Part shown: positions 1 through 5,324 of the stretch, piece after piece
How positions within the stretch are numbered: position 1 is the stretch's first letter
Layout of the letters: each line of letters opens with the position of its first letter
From: PVC group bacterium
GTDB lineage: Bacteria > Verrucomicrobiota > Kiritimatiellia > CAIKKV01 > PXCX01
Direction of reading: 5' to 3'
Assembly: GCA_003567575.1 (NCBI GenBank)
Contig: PWZG01000461.1
Coordinates: 1 to 5,439, forward strand
DNA length: 5,439 nucleotides
Made by a program: the position numbers and the translations under genes
The notes under the pieces: generated by a model
Databases searched by the model: none
Told to the model about the DNA's origin: nothing
Seen by the model: the letters and a program-made list of their open reading frames with translations, nothing else

Positions 1-362
1 CGGTTCAAGGTGCCTTCGGCAGCCGCGGCCACGGTGCCCGAGTAAATGACGCTGATCCCGGTGTTCGGCCCCAGGTTAATTCCGCTGACCACAAGGTCCG
101 GCGGCGTGTCCAGCAACACGGACAATGCCAGTTTGACGCAGTCGGCGGGCGTTCCTCTCACGGCGAATCCCGACAACCCGTTTTCGCCTTGATACGAACG
201 TACCCGTAACGGTTCGGAAATCGTGATCGAATGACTGGCGGCACTCTGTTCCGATTCGGGTGCGACCACGATAAGCTCATGCGCCAACGGTTGCAGCGCG
301 TCATGCAATACCTGCAAGCCGGGTGCAAAAATACCGTCATCGTTTGAAAGCAGAATACGCAT
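1..362 (-). CDS. surE: 5'/3'-nucleotidase SurE, 3' end cut by window edge
   Basis: The first 120 residues of SurE are present; the C-terminus runs off the left edge. SurE is a cytosolic metal-dependent phosphatase that removes phosphate from nucleoside monophosphates and is linked to survival in stationary phase. The N-terminus MRILLSNDDGIFAPG carries the paired metal-binding aspartates (D8, D9). S40, in the APESEQS stretch, matches the conserved Ser of the family's APxxxxSG loop. VRGTPADCVKLAL (68-80) and VVSGINLGPNTG (91-102), with N96 as the last expected metal ligand, are classic SurE blocks. YSGTVAAAAEGT (107-118) follows as expected. The ATG at 360-362 lies 4 nt after the stop of the upstream oxidoreductase, so the two are probably co-transcribed, with GAGCGG as a weak ribosome site overlapping that stop. 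Family assignment is firm; the in vivo substrate is not readable here. Confidence 0.96.
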   Translation of the reverse strand, partial: MRILLSNDDGIFAPGLQVLHDALQPLAHELIVVAPESEQSAASHSITISEPLRVRSYQGENGLSGFAVRGTPADCVKLALSVLLDTPPDLVVSGINLGPNTGISVIYSGTVAAAAEGTLN

Positions 363-366
363 CCGC

Positions 367-1524
367 TCAGGCTTGACCAAAGGATTGACGCATGTCTTCC
401 TTGGATCGATGGCGCGTGGTCTTCTTCTCGAATTTCGATGTGCGAATCAATTGCTTCAATCGACGCTCGAAGACGGCGCTGTTCAGAGGCATATCGACCG
501 CTTTCCCGGTCAGACCGGCAAGTAGCATGGCATTGCCGAGTTCCACCGAATGAATTCCATCGCGCGCCGGCGCCAGTAACGGTTCGCGATCGATGATGGC
601 ATTGACGAAATTAAGGGTGATGTCTTTGTGGCCGCCACCGTTGGAAACCTCGGGAAACGTGATGTCCCACACAGCAGGTCGCGCGAATTTCTGGTTTGTC
701 GTGCGACTGAATTCCGTCGCCGGAATCTCGTTGCGCGTGAAACGCAAGGTTCCGTCCTCAATCAATAATTTGCCGCGTTCACCACAGATTTCAAGACGGT
801 TGGTTCCCGGCGCTTCGCCGGTAGATGTTACAAATACACCGCTTGCCCCGTTGGGATACTCCAGCATGGCGGTGACTTCGTCTTCCACCTCGATGTTGTG
901 CCGGGCGCCGAGACGAATCGTGCTTTGAACCTTGGACGGCATACCGCAAAGCCATTGCAACAAATCCAGTTGATGCGGACACTGGTTGAGCAGGACACCG
1001 CCGCCTTCGCCTCGCCAGGTTGCGCGCCAACCGCCGCTGGCATAATAAAATTCCGTGCGGAACCAGCTCGTGATAATAAAGTTTACCCGCACCAATTCGC
1101 CGATTTCTTTGCTCTCAAGCAACTGTTTCGCCTTCCGGTAGACGGGATTGGTTCGCATATTGAACATTGCGGCGAAAACCTGGCGTTTGTCCTTATGCGC
1201 TGCGATCAAACGTTCACAGTCAGCTTTATGAACGGAAATAGGTTTCTCTACCAGAACATGCAGTCCCTGGTTCAGGGCATCAATACCGATGGTCGTATGC
1301 CCGTAATGCGGCGTGGCAATCAATACCGCGTCGACACACCCCGAACGGATCAACTTGCGAGAATCTTCGAATTTCTCGACCCCGTCAAAACGATCGAGGT
1401 ATTCCGGTACAATATCGCATACCGCCGTCAATTCGCAGCGAGGAACGTCGCCCGCTTGAATATAACGGGCATGGCTGCCGCCCATACCGCCGATACCTAT
1501 AATGCCGAGACGAACTTTCTTCAT
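367..1524 (-). CDS. Gfo/Idh/MocA-family NAD(P)-dependent oxidoreductase
   Basis: A 385-aa protein of normal family length. Residues 4-15 form the Rossmann beta strand and the dinucleotide loop GIGGMG (10-15). The family motif EKP is at 93-95, with K94 the usual catalytic lysine. GGGVLLNQCPHQLDLL (174-189) supplies the conserved histidine (H184) and aspartate (D187) of the active site. The C-terminal alpha/beta domain follows and ends in a basic tail. Members oxidise or reduce sugars, inositols and related polyols in the cytosol using NAD(P); the substrate cannot be assigned from motifs. The open frame extends upstream to 1593, but that extension runs into the operator repeats. The ATG at 1522-1524 has GGAG 5 nt upstream and gives the standard MKKVRLGIIG start, so it is preferred. 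It is the first gene of a likely two-gene unit with surE, behind two LacI-type operators, which suggests control by a carbohydrate-responsive repressor (inference). Confidence 0.93.
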   Translation of the reverse strand: MKKVRLGIIGIGGMGGSHARYIQAGDVPRCELTAVCDIVPEYLDRFDGVEKFEDSRKLIRSGCVDAVLIATPHYGHTTIGIDALNQGLHVLVEKPISVHKADCERLIAAHKDKRQVFAAMFNMRTNPVYRKAKQLLESKEIGELVRVNFIITSWFRTEFYYASGGWRATWRGEGGGVLLNQCPHQLDLLQWLCGMPSKVQSTIRLGARHNIEVEDEVTAMLEYPNGASGVFVTSTGEAPGTNRLEICGERGKLLIEDGTLRFTRNEIPATEFSRTTNQKFARPAVWDITFPEVSNGGGHKDITLNFVNAIIDREPLLAPARDGIHSVELGNAMLLAGLTGKAVDMPLNSAVFERRLKQLIRTSKFEKKTTRHRSKEDMRQSFGQA

Positions 1525-1529
1525 AATAT

Positions 1530-1533
1530 CTCC
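1530..1533 (-). promoter_or_regulatory. Ribosome binding site that fixes the oxidoreductase start
   Basis: The minus strand reads GGAG, then 5 nt (ATATT), then ATG AAG AAA. This favours the start at 1524 over the in-frame upstream ATGs at 1545 and 1593, neither of which has a comparable Shine-Dalgarno sequence. The 1593 start would also place the operator-like palindrome at 1572-1583 inside the coding region. Confidence 0.7.
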
Positions 1534-1571
1534 GTGTGTTACCATAACCCGTAGCGCCACCTGATTTGTTG

Positions 1572-1583
1572 ATAAACGTTTAT
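1572..1583. promoter_or_regulatory. LacI-family-like operator, perfect palindrome (proximal to gene)
   Basis: ATAAACGTTTAT is a perfect 12-bp palindrome with a central CG, the form typical of LacI/GalR-family and CcpA-like operators. It is centred near +53 from the predicted oxidoreductase transcription start and 53 bp before its ATG, which suits repression by roadblock. No regulator gene is in the window, so the cognate protein is unknown. Confidence 0.6.
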
Positions 1584-1604
1584 TTGAAGCCACCCGATTT
1601 GTTG

Positions 1605-1616
1605 TAAAACGTTTAT
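1605..1616. promoter_or_regulatory. LacI-family-like operator, near-palindrome (distal to gene)
   Basis: TAAAACGTTTAT keeps the AAACGTTT core and differs from the companion site at two outer bases. It is centred near +20 relative to the predicted start site, similar in placement to a primary repressor site just downstream of a promoter. Its centre is 33 bp from that of the other operator. Confidence 0.6.
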
Positions 1617-1636
1617 CTTAAACATGTGGAGAAGTA

Positions 1637-1665
1637 ATGGTAGCGCATCGTATCCGGATTGTCAA
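1637..1665 (-). promoter_or_regulatory. Sigma70-like promoter for oxidoreductase-surE
   Basis: On the minus strand, TTGACA (1660-1665) is a perfect -35 box, followed by a 17-bp spacer and TACCAT (1637-1642) as a four-of-six -10 box. Transcription would start near 1630, giving a leader of about 105 nt that contains both LacI-type operators. The call rests on box match, spacing and position only. Confidence 0.6.
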
Positions 1666-1683
1666 TTGCTGCCAGGTTGAACT

Positions 1684-1797
1684 TGAAGTTTTGCCATAAG
1701 GATCGCACACTTGATTCCCGCACTTTATCGGTTACGCTTAAACGACCCGCTGCGTCGCTCTTAATATAAGCGAAAAACACCGTATGGCAAAACTTCA
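1684..1797. repeat. Perfect 15-bp inverted repeat between divergent promoters
   Basis: The left arm TGAAGTTTTGCCATA (1684-1698) is the exact reverse complement of the right arm TATGGCAAAACTTCA (1783-1797), with 84 bp between. The interior contains shorter inverted segments, CGCTTA/TAAGCG (1735-1740 with 1767-1772) and CGAC/GTCG (1743-1746 with 1754-1757). Read outward, each arm sits just upstream of one of the two divergent promoters: 18 bp from the -35 on the minus side and 17 bp on the plus side. It could be a pair of activator sites, a small structured RNA closed by the arms, or a MITE-like insertion. No target-site duplication is visible at the outer edges. Confidence 0.8.
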
Positions 1798-1814
1798 GAA
1801 AAAGATTCTTGCCC

Positions 1815-1843
1815 TTGACTTTTTAAGGGAGGTATATTATTAC
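1815..1843 (+). promoter_or_regulatory. Sigma70-like promoter for trmL
   Basis: TTGACT (1815-1820), a 17-bp spacer and TATTAC (1838-1843) form a plausible promoter in an AT-rich stretch, with transcription starting near 1850. This gives a leader of about 78 nt before the preferred trmL ATG, including the strong hairpin at 1876-1911. Geometry matches that of the divergent promoter on the other strand. Confidence 0.55.
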
Positions 1844-1875
1844 CCTAACGAATGATTGTGGCGTAAGCTAATTCA

Positions 1876-1911
1876 TTCAGGTGGCCGCCCGCTTTGGGGC
1901 GGCCACCTGAA
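1876..1911. promoter_or_regulatory. Strong GC-rich hairpin in the trmL leader
   Basis: TTCAGGTGGCCGCCC (1876-1890) pairs perfectly with GGGCGGCCACCTGAA (1897-1911) around the 6-nt loop GCTTTG. It lies between the predicted trmL promoter and its ATG at 1928. No T-tract follows on either strand, so it is not a standard intrinsic terminator. It may stabilise or regulate the trmL message, or be a dispersed palindromic repeat. Confidence 0.75.
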
Positions 1912-1927
1912 CTGTTGCGAATCGTGT

Positions 1928-2479
1928 ATGACAATAAACACCCAGGAAATGAAACCCGAACCTCATCGCCGCATCCAACCCGTTGAATTCACTTGGCCGC
2001 AACCTCCGTTTCAAGTCGTTCTCGTCGAACCGCGGATTCCTCCAAATACCGGCAATATCGCGCGTCTGTGCGCCGCCACCGGCAGTGTACTGCATCTGGT
2101 CGGCCCCCTGGGATTCCGGTTGGATGATCGGAGCCTACGGCGCGCCGGCCTGGATTACTGGTCTTCGGTCGCCATCGAAAGGTATACAGGAATTACGGAT
2201 TTTTTCAGGCAACGGAACGGCGATGAACGTTTTTTCTATTACAGTACGGCCGGATCGCGTTGCTATACCGAGGCGCATTACCGGCCGGGCGACTGGCTGG
2301 TTTTCGGTAATGAACCCGACGGCTTGCCCGACGCATTACTTGATGCGAACGCCGAAAGTGTGTACACGATTCCATTAAAGCGGGGTGATGTCCGTTCGTT
2401 GAATCTCGCGACGGCAACCGGCATTGTCCTTTACGAAGCGTTGCGCCAAGCTGGTGTTGGCGCTGCAAAAGCGGAATAG
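1928..2479 (+). CDS. trmL: tRNA (cytidine/uridine-2'-O-)-methyltransferase TrmL
   Basis: A 183-aa SpoU/SPOUT methyltransferase. TrmL transfers a methyl group from S-adenosylmethionine to the 2'-OH of the wobble nucleotide (position 34) of certain leucine tRNAs, in the cytosol. Motif 1 is NTGNIARLCAATG (40-52) with the conserved Arg (R46). RRAGLDYW (71-78) matches the TrmL-typical block. Motif 2 is FGNEPDGLP (126-134) and motif 3 spans IPLKRGDVRSLNLATATG (148-165), forming the trefoil-knot cofactor site. About 27 residues precede the homologous domain, a little more than in the 157-aa E. coli protein. The frame is open from a TTG at 1856, but that extension would translate through the leader hairpin, so I prefer ATG 1928; ATG 1949 is also possible. 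None has a convincing Shine-Dalgarno sequence at proper spacing. The motif 3 Asn of the usual NLSNA block is replaced by Thr. The gene converges on the cysteine desulfurase with 20 bp between the stops. Confidence 0.92.
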   Translation: MTINTQEMKPEPHRRIQPVEFTWPQPPFQVVLVEPRIPPNTGNIARLCAATGSVLHLVGPLGFRLDDRSLRRAGLDYWSSVAIERYTGITDFFRQRNGDERFFYYSTAGSRCYTEAHYRPGDWLVFGNEPDGLPDALLDANAESVYTIPLKRGDVRSLNLATATGIVLYEALRQAGVGAAKAE

Positions 2480-2499
2480 AGGGATGCGCGAGAGACAAA

Positions 2500-3807
2500 C
2501 TACCGGATTGATCGCAATCGGTTTACAATGTCGGGAACCACATTCAGCAGACGTTCCATGGCAATCCTGTCCGTGGCGTGGCCGAAACTGAAGCGCACCG
2601 CTCCGCGGCAACGGCCCGGGGTCAGGCACATGGCTTCGAGAACATGGGAGGGACGCGGGTCGTCGGCATGACAGGCAGAACCGACTGAAACGGCAAAACC
2701 GGCTTGATCGAGCGCAGCCGCAATATTCGCACCGTAACAGCCGTCGAATGAAACACTGCTGGTATGCGGCACGCGCCGGTCGATCGCACCGTTAATATGG
2801 ATGCCTTCCATAACGCGCATGAGTTCCGCCTCGAATGCGTCTCGAAGAACCGTTAATCGTTGCGTCTCCCGGGGCTGACGTGTTGCGGCGATGTCGACCG
2901 CCACGGCGAATCCGGCGGCGGCGGCAACATTTTCGGTGCCGGCACGACGCCCTGACTCTTGGCGGCCGCCCAGCAACATCGGCTTCAGCTCAAGACCGTG
3001 ACGCATATACAAGGCGCCGATTCCCGGAGGTCCGCCGATTTTGTGCGCCGACAGACTCAAGGCATCAACTCCCAGTGTGTCGACGTGCAATGGCAGTCGT
3101 CCCAGAGCTTGAACGGCATCGGTATGTATGACCGCGCCGGACGCTTGCGCACGCGCCGCAATCTCAGTTACCGGCTGAATTACCCCGGTTTCGTTATTGA
3201 CCAGCATTACGCTGATCCAATCGGTTTCGGGTCGCATGGCTTGCGCGATTTCTTGCGGTTCCACCCAGCCTTCGGCGGTACAGCCCGTCAGCGAAACCTG
3301 TTCGCCGCTGGCCATGCGATCCCGCAGCGGTTCGATCAGCGATGCGTGCTCGATGGCTGACGAAATGCGATGGCGATCATCGGACGACGAGCCCTGACGG
3401 CGCAGCGACAACGCCAACTGATTGGCCTCCGTTCCGCTGCCGGTAAACACGATTTCCGATGCCGCGGCGCCCAAACAACCGGCGATACGAGCGCGTGCGT
3501 CATCCAATACCGCCCGCGCCGCACGGCCTTCGGCATGCGAACTCGATGGATTGCCGCCCAGATCGGCGAGAACCTCGTCAATTCGTTGACGGACCTCAGC
3601 CAAACAAGGCGTCGTTGCATTCCAGTCGAAATAAATTCTCTTGTCCGTTCGTGTACTCAAACCATCAACGCTTAAGGGTTTAACGGTCAACTGTAGGGGC
3701 GGTCCAGTCCCTTGGGCCGCCCCCGCCTCACGCCGCGGATGGGGTACCCAAAGTGCCTGGGGCAACTCCGCGGACAGCGTCATGCAATTCGCTTTCCCGT
3801 CCTCCAT
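2500..3807 (-). CDS. Cysteine desulfurase, NifS/IscS type
   Basis: A PLP-dependent fold-type I enzyme that takes sulfur from L-cysteine as a persulfide and gives alanine, feeding Fe-S cluster and thio-cofactor synthesis in the cytosol. Numbered from the longest ORF (435 aa): RIYFDWNATTP (57-67) begins the conserved part; FTGSGTEANQLAL is at 121-133; the PLP-stacking His is H154 in AIEHAS; NNETGVIQP is at 204-212; HTDAVQ (228-233) has D230 for the pyridine nitrogen; the Schiff-base lysine is K256 in SAHKIGGPPG; RRAGTENV is at 287-294; the catalytic cysteine is C379 in GSACH, followed by PSHVLEAM. The extended Cys loop indicates the NifS/IscS class rather than SufS/CsdA. The ATG at 3807 lies 1 nt after the sulfatase stop. 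Residues 1-50 do not resemble the family and include a stem-loop. A TTG at 3658-3660 would give 386 aa, the usual length. Neither start has a good ribosome site. The NifS/IscS choice of symbol is left open. Confidence 0.95.
   Translation of the reverse strand: MEDGKANCMTLSAELPQALWVPHPRREAGAAQGTGPPLQLTVKPLSVDGLSTRTDKRIYFDWNATTPCLAEVRQRIDEVLADLGGNPSSSHAEGRAARAVLDDARARIAGCLGAAASEIVFTGSGTEANQLALSLRRQGSSSDDRHRISSAIEHASLIEPLRDRMASGEQVSLTGCTAEGWVEPQEIAQAMRPETDWISVMLVNNETGVIQPVTEIAARAQASGAVIHTDAVQALGRLPLHVDTLGVDALSLSAHKIGGPPGIGALYMRHGLELKPMLLGGRQESGRRAGTENVAAAAGFAVAVDIAATRQPRETQRLTVLRDAFEAELMRVMEGIHINGAIDRRVPHTSSVSFDGCYGANIAAALDQAGFAVSVGSACHADDPRPSHVLEAMCLTPGRCRGAVRFSFGHATDRIAMERLLNVVPDIVNRLRSIR
2503..2524 (+). 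terminator. Possible weak terminator downstream of trmL
   Basis: Twenty-three bases after the trmL stop, CCGGATTG pairs with CAATCGG (one bulged G) around the loop ATCG, and TTT then A follows at 2522-2524. The stem is only 7 bp and the T-run is short. It lies within the 3' end of the convergent cysteine desulfurase gene, where codon constraint could also explain it. It is the only terminator-like structure I see between the two genes. Confidence 0.3.
3696..3723. repeat. Stem-loop in the doubtful 5' part of the desulfurase ORF
   Basis: GGGGCGGTCC (3696-3705) faces GGGCCGCCCC (3714-3723) across the 8-nt loop AGTCCCTT. All 10 positions pair in plus-strand RNA (one U-G wobble), and one C-A mismatch occurs in minus-strand RNA. 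It lies in the ORF segment between the sulfatase stop and the first family-conserved residues of the desulfurase, as a palindromic intergenic repeat would. Its G/C core resembles that of the hairpin at 1876-1911. Confidence 0.6.
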
Positions 3808-3808
3808 C

Positions 3809-5212
3809 TTAACCGGACATAGTGGGCATGTCCGCCAGATCGTAGTAGGCGATCATATAGGGATGATTCTCGTCGTATTCGGTTAGCGGCTTGGGATTCT
3901 TGCATAAGCCGGCTTCGCGGATGTCTTTTCCCACGCGGCCCAGACGCTTATCACCGAAGGCCCGCCGAAACTCCTCGGCAGCCTCCTCAATCCGGGCGAC
4001 GATCTCAGGATGCTTGTCGTAGACATCGTTGGCTTCGCCCACATCTTCGCGGAGGTTGTAAAGTTTCGGCGATCCCTCGTCATCGGCGCCACCCGGGACA
4101 TCGTCCGTTCTGCAGAAGTGTAATTTCCAATCGCCTTTGCGTACAGCCTCAAGATTGGCCCGCCGGTAGTAGGCGAAAATATCCCGCTTGGTAGGCTTGC
4201 CTTTCAGAATGGTTTCCACCAACGATATACTGTCAATCGTCGTATCCGCCGGCAGCGGTGCACCGGTGATCTCTGACAGGGTTGCAAAAAGGTCAATGGA
4301 GGAGGCTATCCCCTCGCAGATCGTTCCAGCGGCGATCTTCCCCGGCCAGCGCATGATACAGGGAACCCTTTGTCCGCCCTCCCAGGTTTGCGCTTTCGTG
4401 CCGCGCAACGGCGCGTTGCTGCCGCCCTCGTCCCGGGCGCGGGATCCGTTGTCGGAAGTGAAGATGACAAGTGTTTCGTCCTTGATACCCAATCGGTTCA
4501 GTTCCGCCTCGATCATACCCATTGCCCAGTCAATGCAGGCGACAGCGCCGCCGTATGCGCCATTGCGCGAGATGTCGAGAAACTGTTTTGGAACGAATAG
4601 CGGCACGTGGACATACATGTGCGCCAGATACAGAAAGAAGGGGTTGTTTCGGGCGCGACGGATAAACTGCAGAGACTCATCCACGTACCGTTCGGTAATG
4701 CCACGTTGATCCGGTTGCTGCTGTATGACCTCATCGTTTCGCAAAAGCGGTAGTGGAGGGCGTTCAAGCCTGTTTACTTGCCGGCCCATGTCATTGCTGA
4801 ATGGAATCCCGAAATATTCGTCAAATCCATGGTTGGTCGGCAGAAACTCCGGCTGATCGCCGCAGTGCCATTTGCCAATGATCTTTGTGTCGTAACCGAC
4901 TTGTTTCAACTGCCTGGCAATGGTTGACTCCTTTGGGTTCAGACCCTGCGCCTGCCCGGGATGCAGTACCTCGTAGTCGGCAAAGCCGATTCTCTGCGCA
5001 TAGCAGCCGGTTAGCATCGCTGCGCGTGAAGCGGAGCACACGGGGGAGGCCATATAGAAATCGCTGAACCGTACCCCTTCCGCGGCAAGCTGGTCAAGGT
5101 GCGGCGTATTGTTGCGCTCGGATCCATAGCAGGCCAGGTCGCCGTAGCCAAGGTCGTCGCAATTGATCAGAATGATATTTGGCGGCATTGCATCTCTTTG
5201 GTGGTCTTTCAT
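3809..5212 (-). CDS. Sulfatase (arylsulfatase-A-like, type I, CxAxR)
   Basis: A 467-aa type I sulfatase that hydrolyses sulfate esters with a formylglycine made from a cysteine. INCDDLGYGDL (16-26) supplies metal-binding D19 and D20. The maturation motif is C59-S-A-S-R63 within SPVCSASRAAMLTG. GKWHCG (113-118) has K114 and H116. The sulfate-site histidine is probably H202 in HMYVHVPL. TSDNG (252-256) has metal ligands D254 and N255. GTKAQTWEGGQRVP (271-284) has K273. All expected catalytic residues are present. GDQPEFLPTNHGFDEYFG (118-135) is typical of arylsulfatase-like members. Unlike most polysaccharide sulfatases it shows no signal peptide or lipobox at either possible start, so it may act in the cytoplasm on imported small sulfated sugars. 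The start at 5212 has only GGA close by; ATG 5188 (MPPNIILINCDD) has AAAGAG 5 nt upstream and starts where most family cores do, so it may be the true start. The desulfurase ORF begins 1 nt downstream. Substrate is not predictable. Confidence 0.95.
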   Translation of the reverse strand: MKDHQRDAMPPNIILINCDDLGYGDLACYGSERNNTPHLDQLAAEGVRFSDFYMASPVCSASRAAMLTGCYAQRIGFADYEVLHPGQAQGLNPKESTIARQLKQVGYDTKIIGKWHCGDQPEFLPTNHGFDEYFGIPFSNDMGRQVNRLERPPLPLLRNDEVIQQQPDQRGITERYVDESLQFIRRARNNPFFLYLAHMYVHVPLFVPKQFLDISRNGAYGGAVACIDWAMGMIEAELNRLGIKDETLVIFTSDNGSRARDEGGSNAPLRGTKAQTWEGGQRVPCIMRWPGKIAAGTICEGIASSIDLFATLSEITGAPLPADTTIDSISLVETILKGKPTKRDIFAYYRRANLEAVRKGDWKLHFCRTDDVPGGADDEGSPKLYNLREDVGEANDVYDKHPEIVARIEEAAEEFRRAFGDKRLGRVGKDIREAGLCKNPKPLTEYDENHPYMIAYYDLADMPTMSG

Positions 5213-5234
5213 ATATCCAGTATCCTTACTTACA

Positions 5235-5324
5235 CTTAGTCCCCACGCTTAGTCTCCACACTTAGTCCCTACGCTTAGGCCCCACACTTAGTCCCCCTTA
5301 GTCGTTACCTCTTAGTCGTTCTCT
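5235..5324. repeat. Short tandem repeat array, seven CTTAG-headed units
   Basis: Four 13-bp units at 5235-5247, 5248-5260, 5261-5273 and 5274-5286 have the consensus CTTAGTCCCCACR. They alternate in the last base (ACG, ACA, ACG, ACA), so the true repeat may be a 26-bp dimer present twice. A shortened 10-bp unit (5287-5296) and two diverged 14-bp units beginning CTTAGTCGTT (5297-5310, 5311-5324) follow. On the minus strand the units read as GGGGACTAAG, starting 23 bp upstream of the sulfatase ATG at 5212. Unspaced, degenerate units rule out a CRISPR. It may be slippage-prone DNA or a cluster of binding sites. Confidence 0.85.

Larger units (their letters stand above)
1556..1621. repeat. Tandem pair of 33-bp units carrying operators
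   Basis: Units 1556-1588 and 1589-1621 abut and match at 28 of 33 positions by hand alignment. Both begin GCCACC, share GATTTGTTG and then the core AAACGTTTAT. The period of 33 bp is close to three helical turns, so the two operator centres lie on nearly the same face of the DNA. The pair most likely arose by duplication of a single operator unit. Confidence 0.85.

Noticed and set aside
898..1554. A 218-codon plus-strand ORF opposite the oxidoreductase
   Set aside because: It is antisense to a gene with a full set of family motifs, has no recognisable domain, and is explained by GC-biased codon use on the opposite strand.
1852..1866. A four-codon ATG ORF (M-I-V-A-stop) at the start of the trmL leader
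   Set aside because: It is too short to judge, and the only Shine-Dalgarno-like GGGAGG (1827-1832) is about 19 nt away and probably upstream of the transcription start.
1856..1927. TTG-initiated N-terminal extension of TrmL
   Set aside because: It would translate through the perfect 15-bp hairpin, has no well-spaced ribosome site, and adds residues unlike any TrmL.
5235..5324. CRISPR array
   Set aside because: Units are 10-14 bp, contiguous and degenerate, with no unique spacers and no cas genes nearby.
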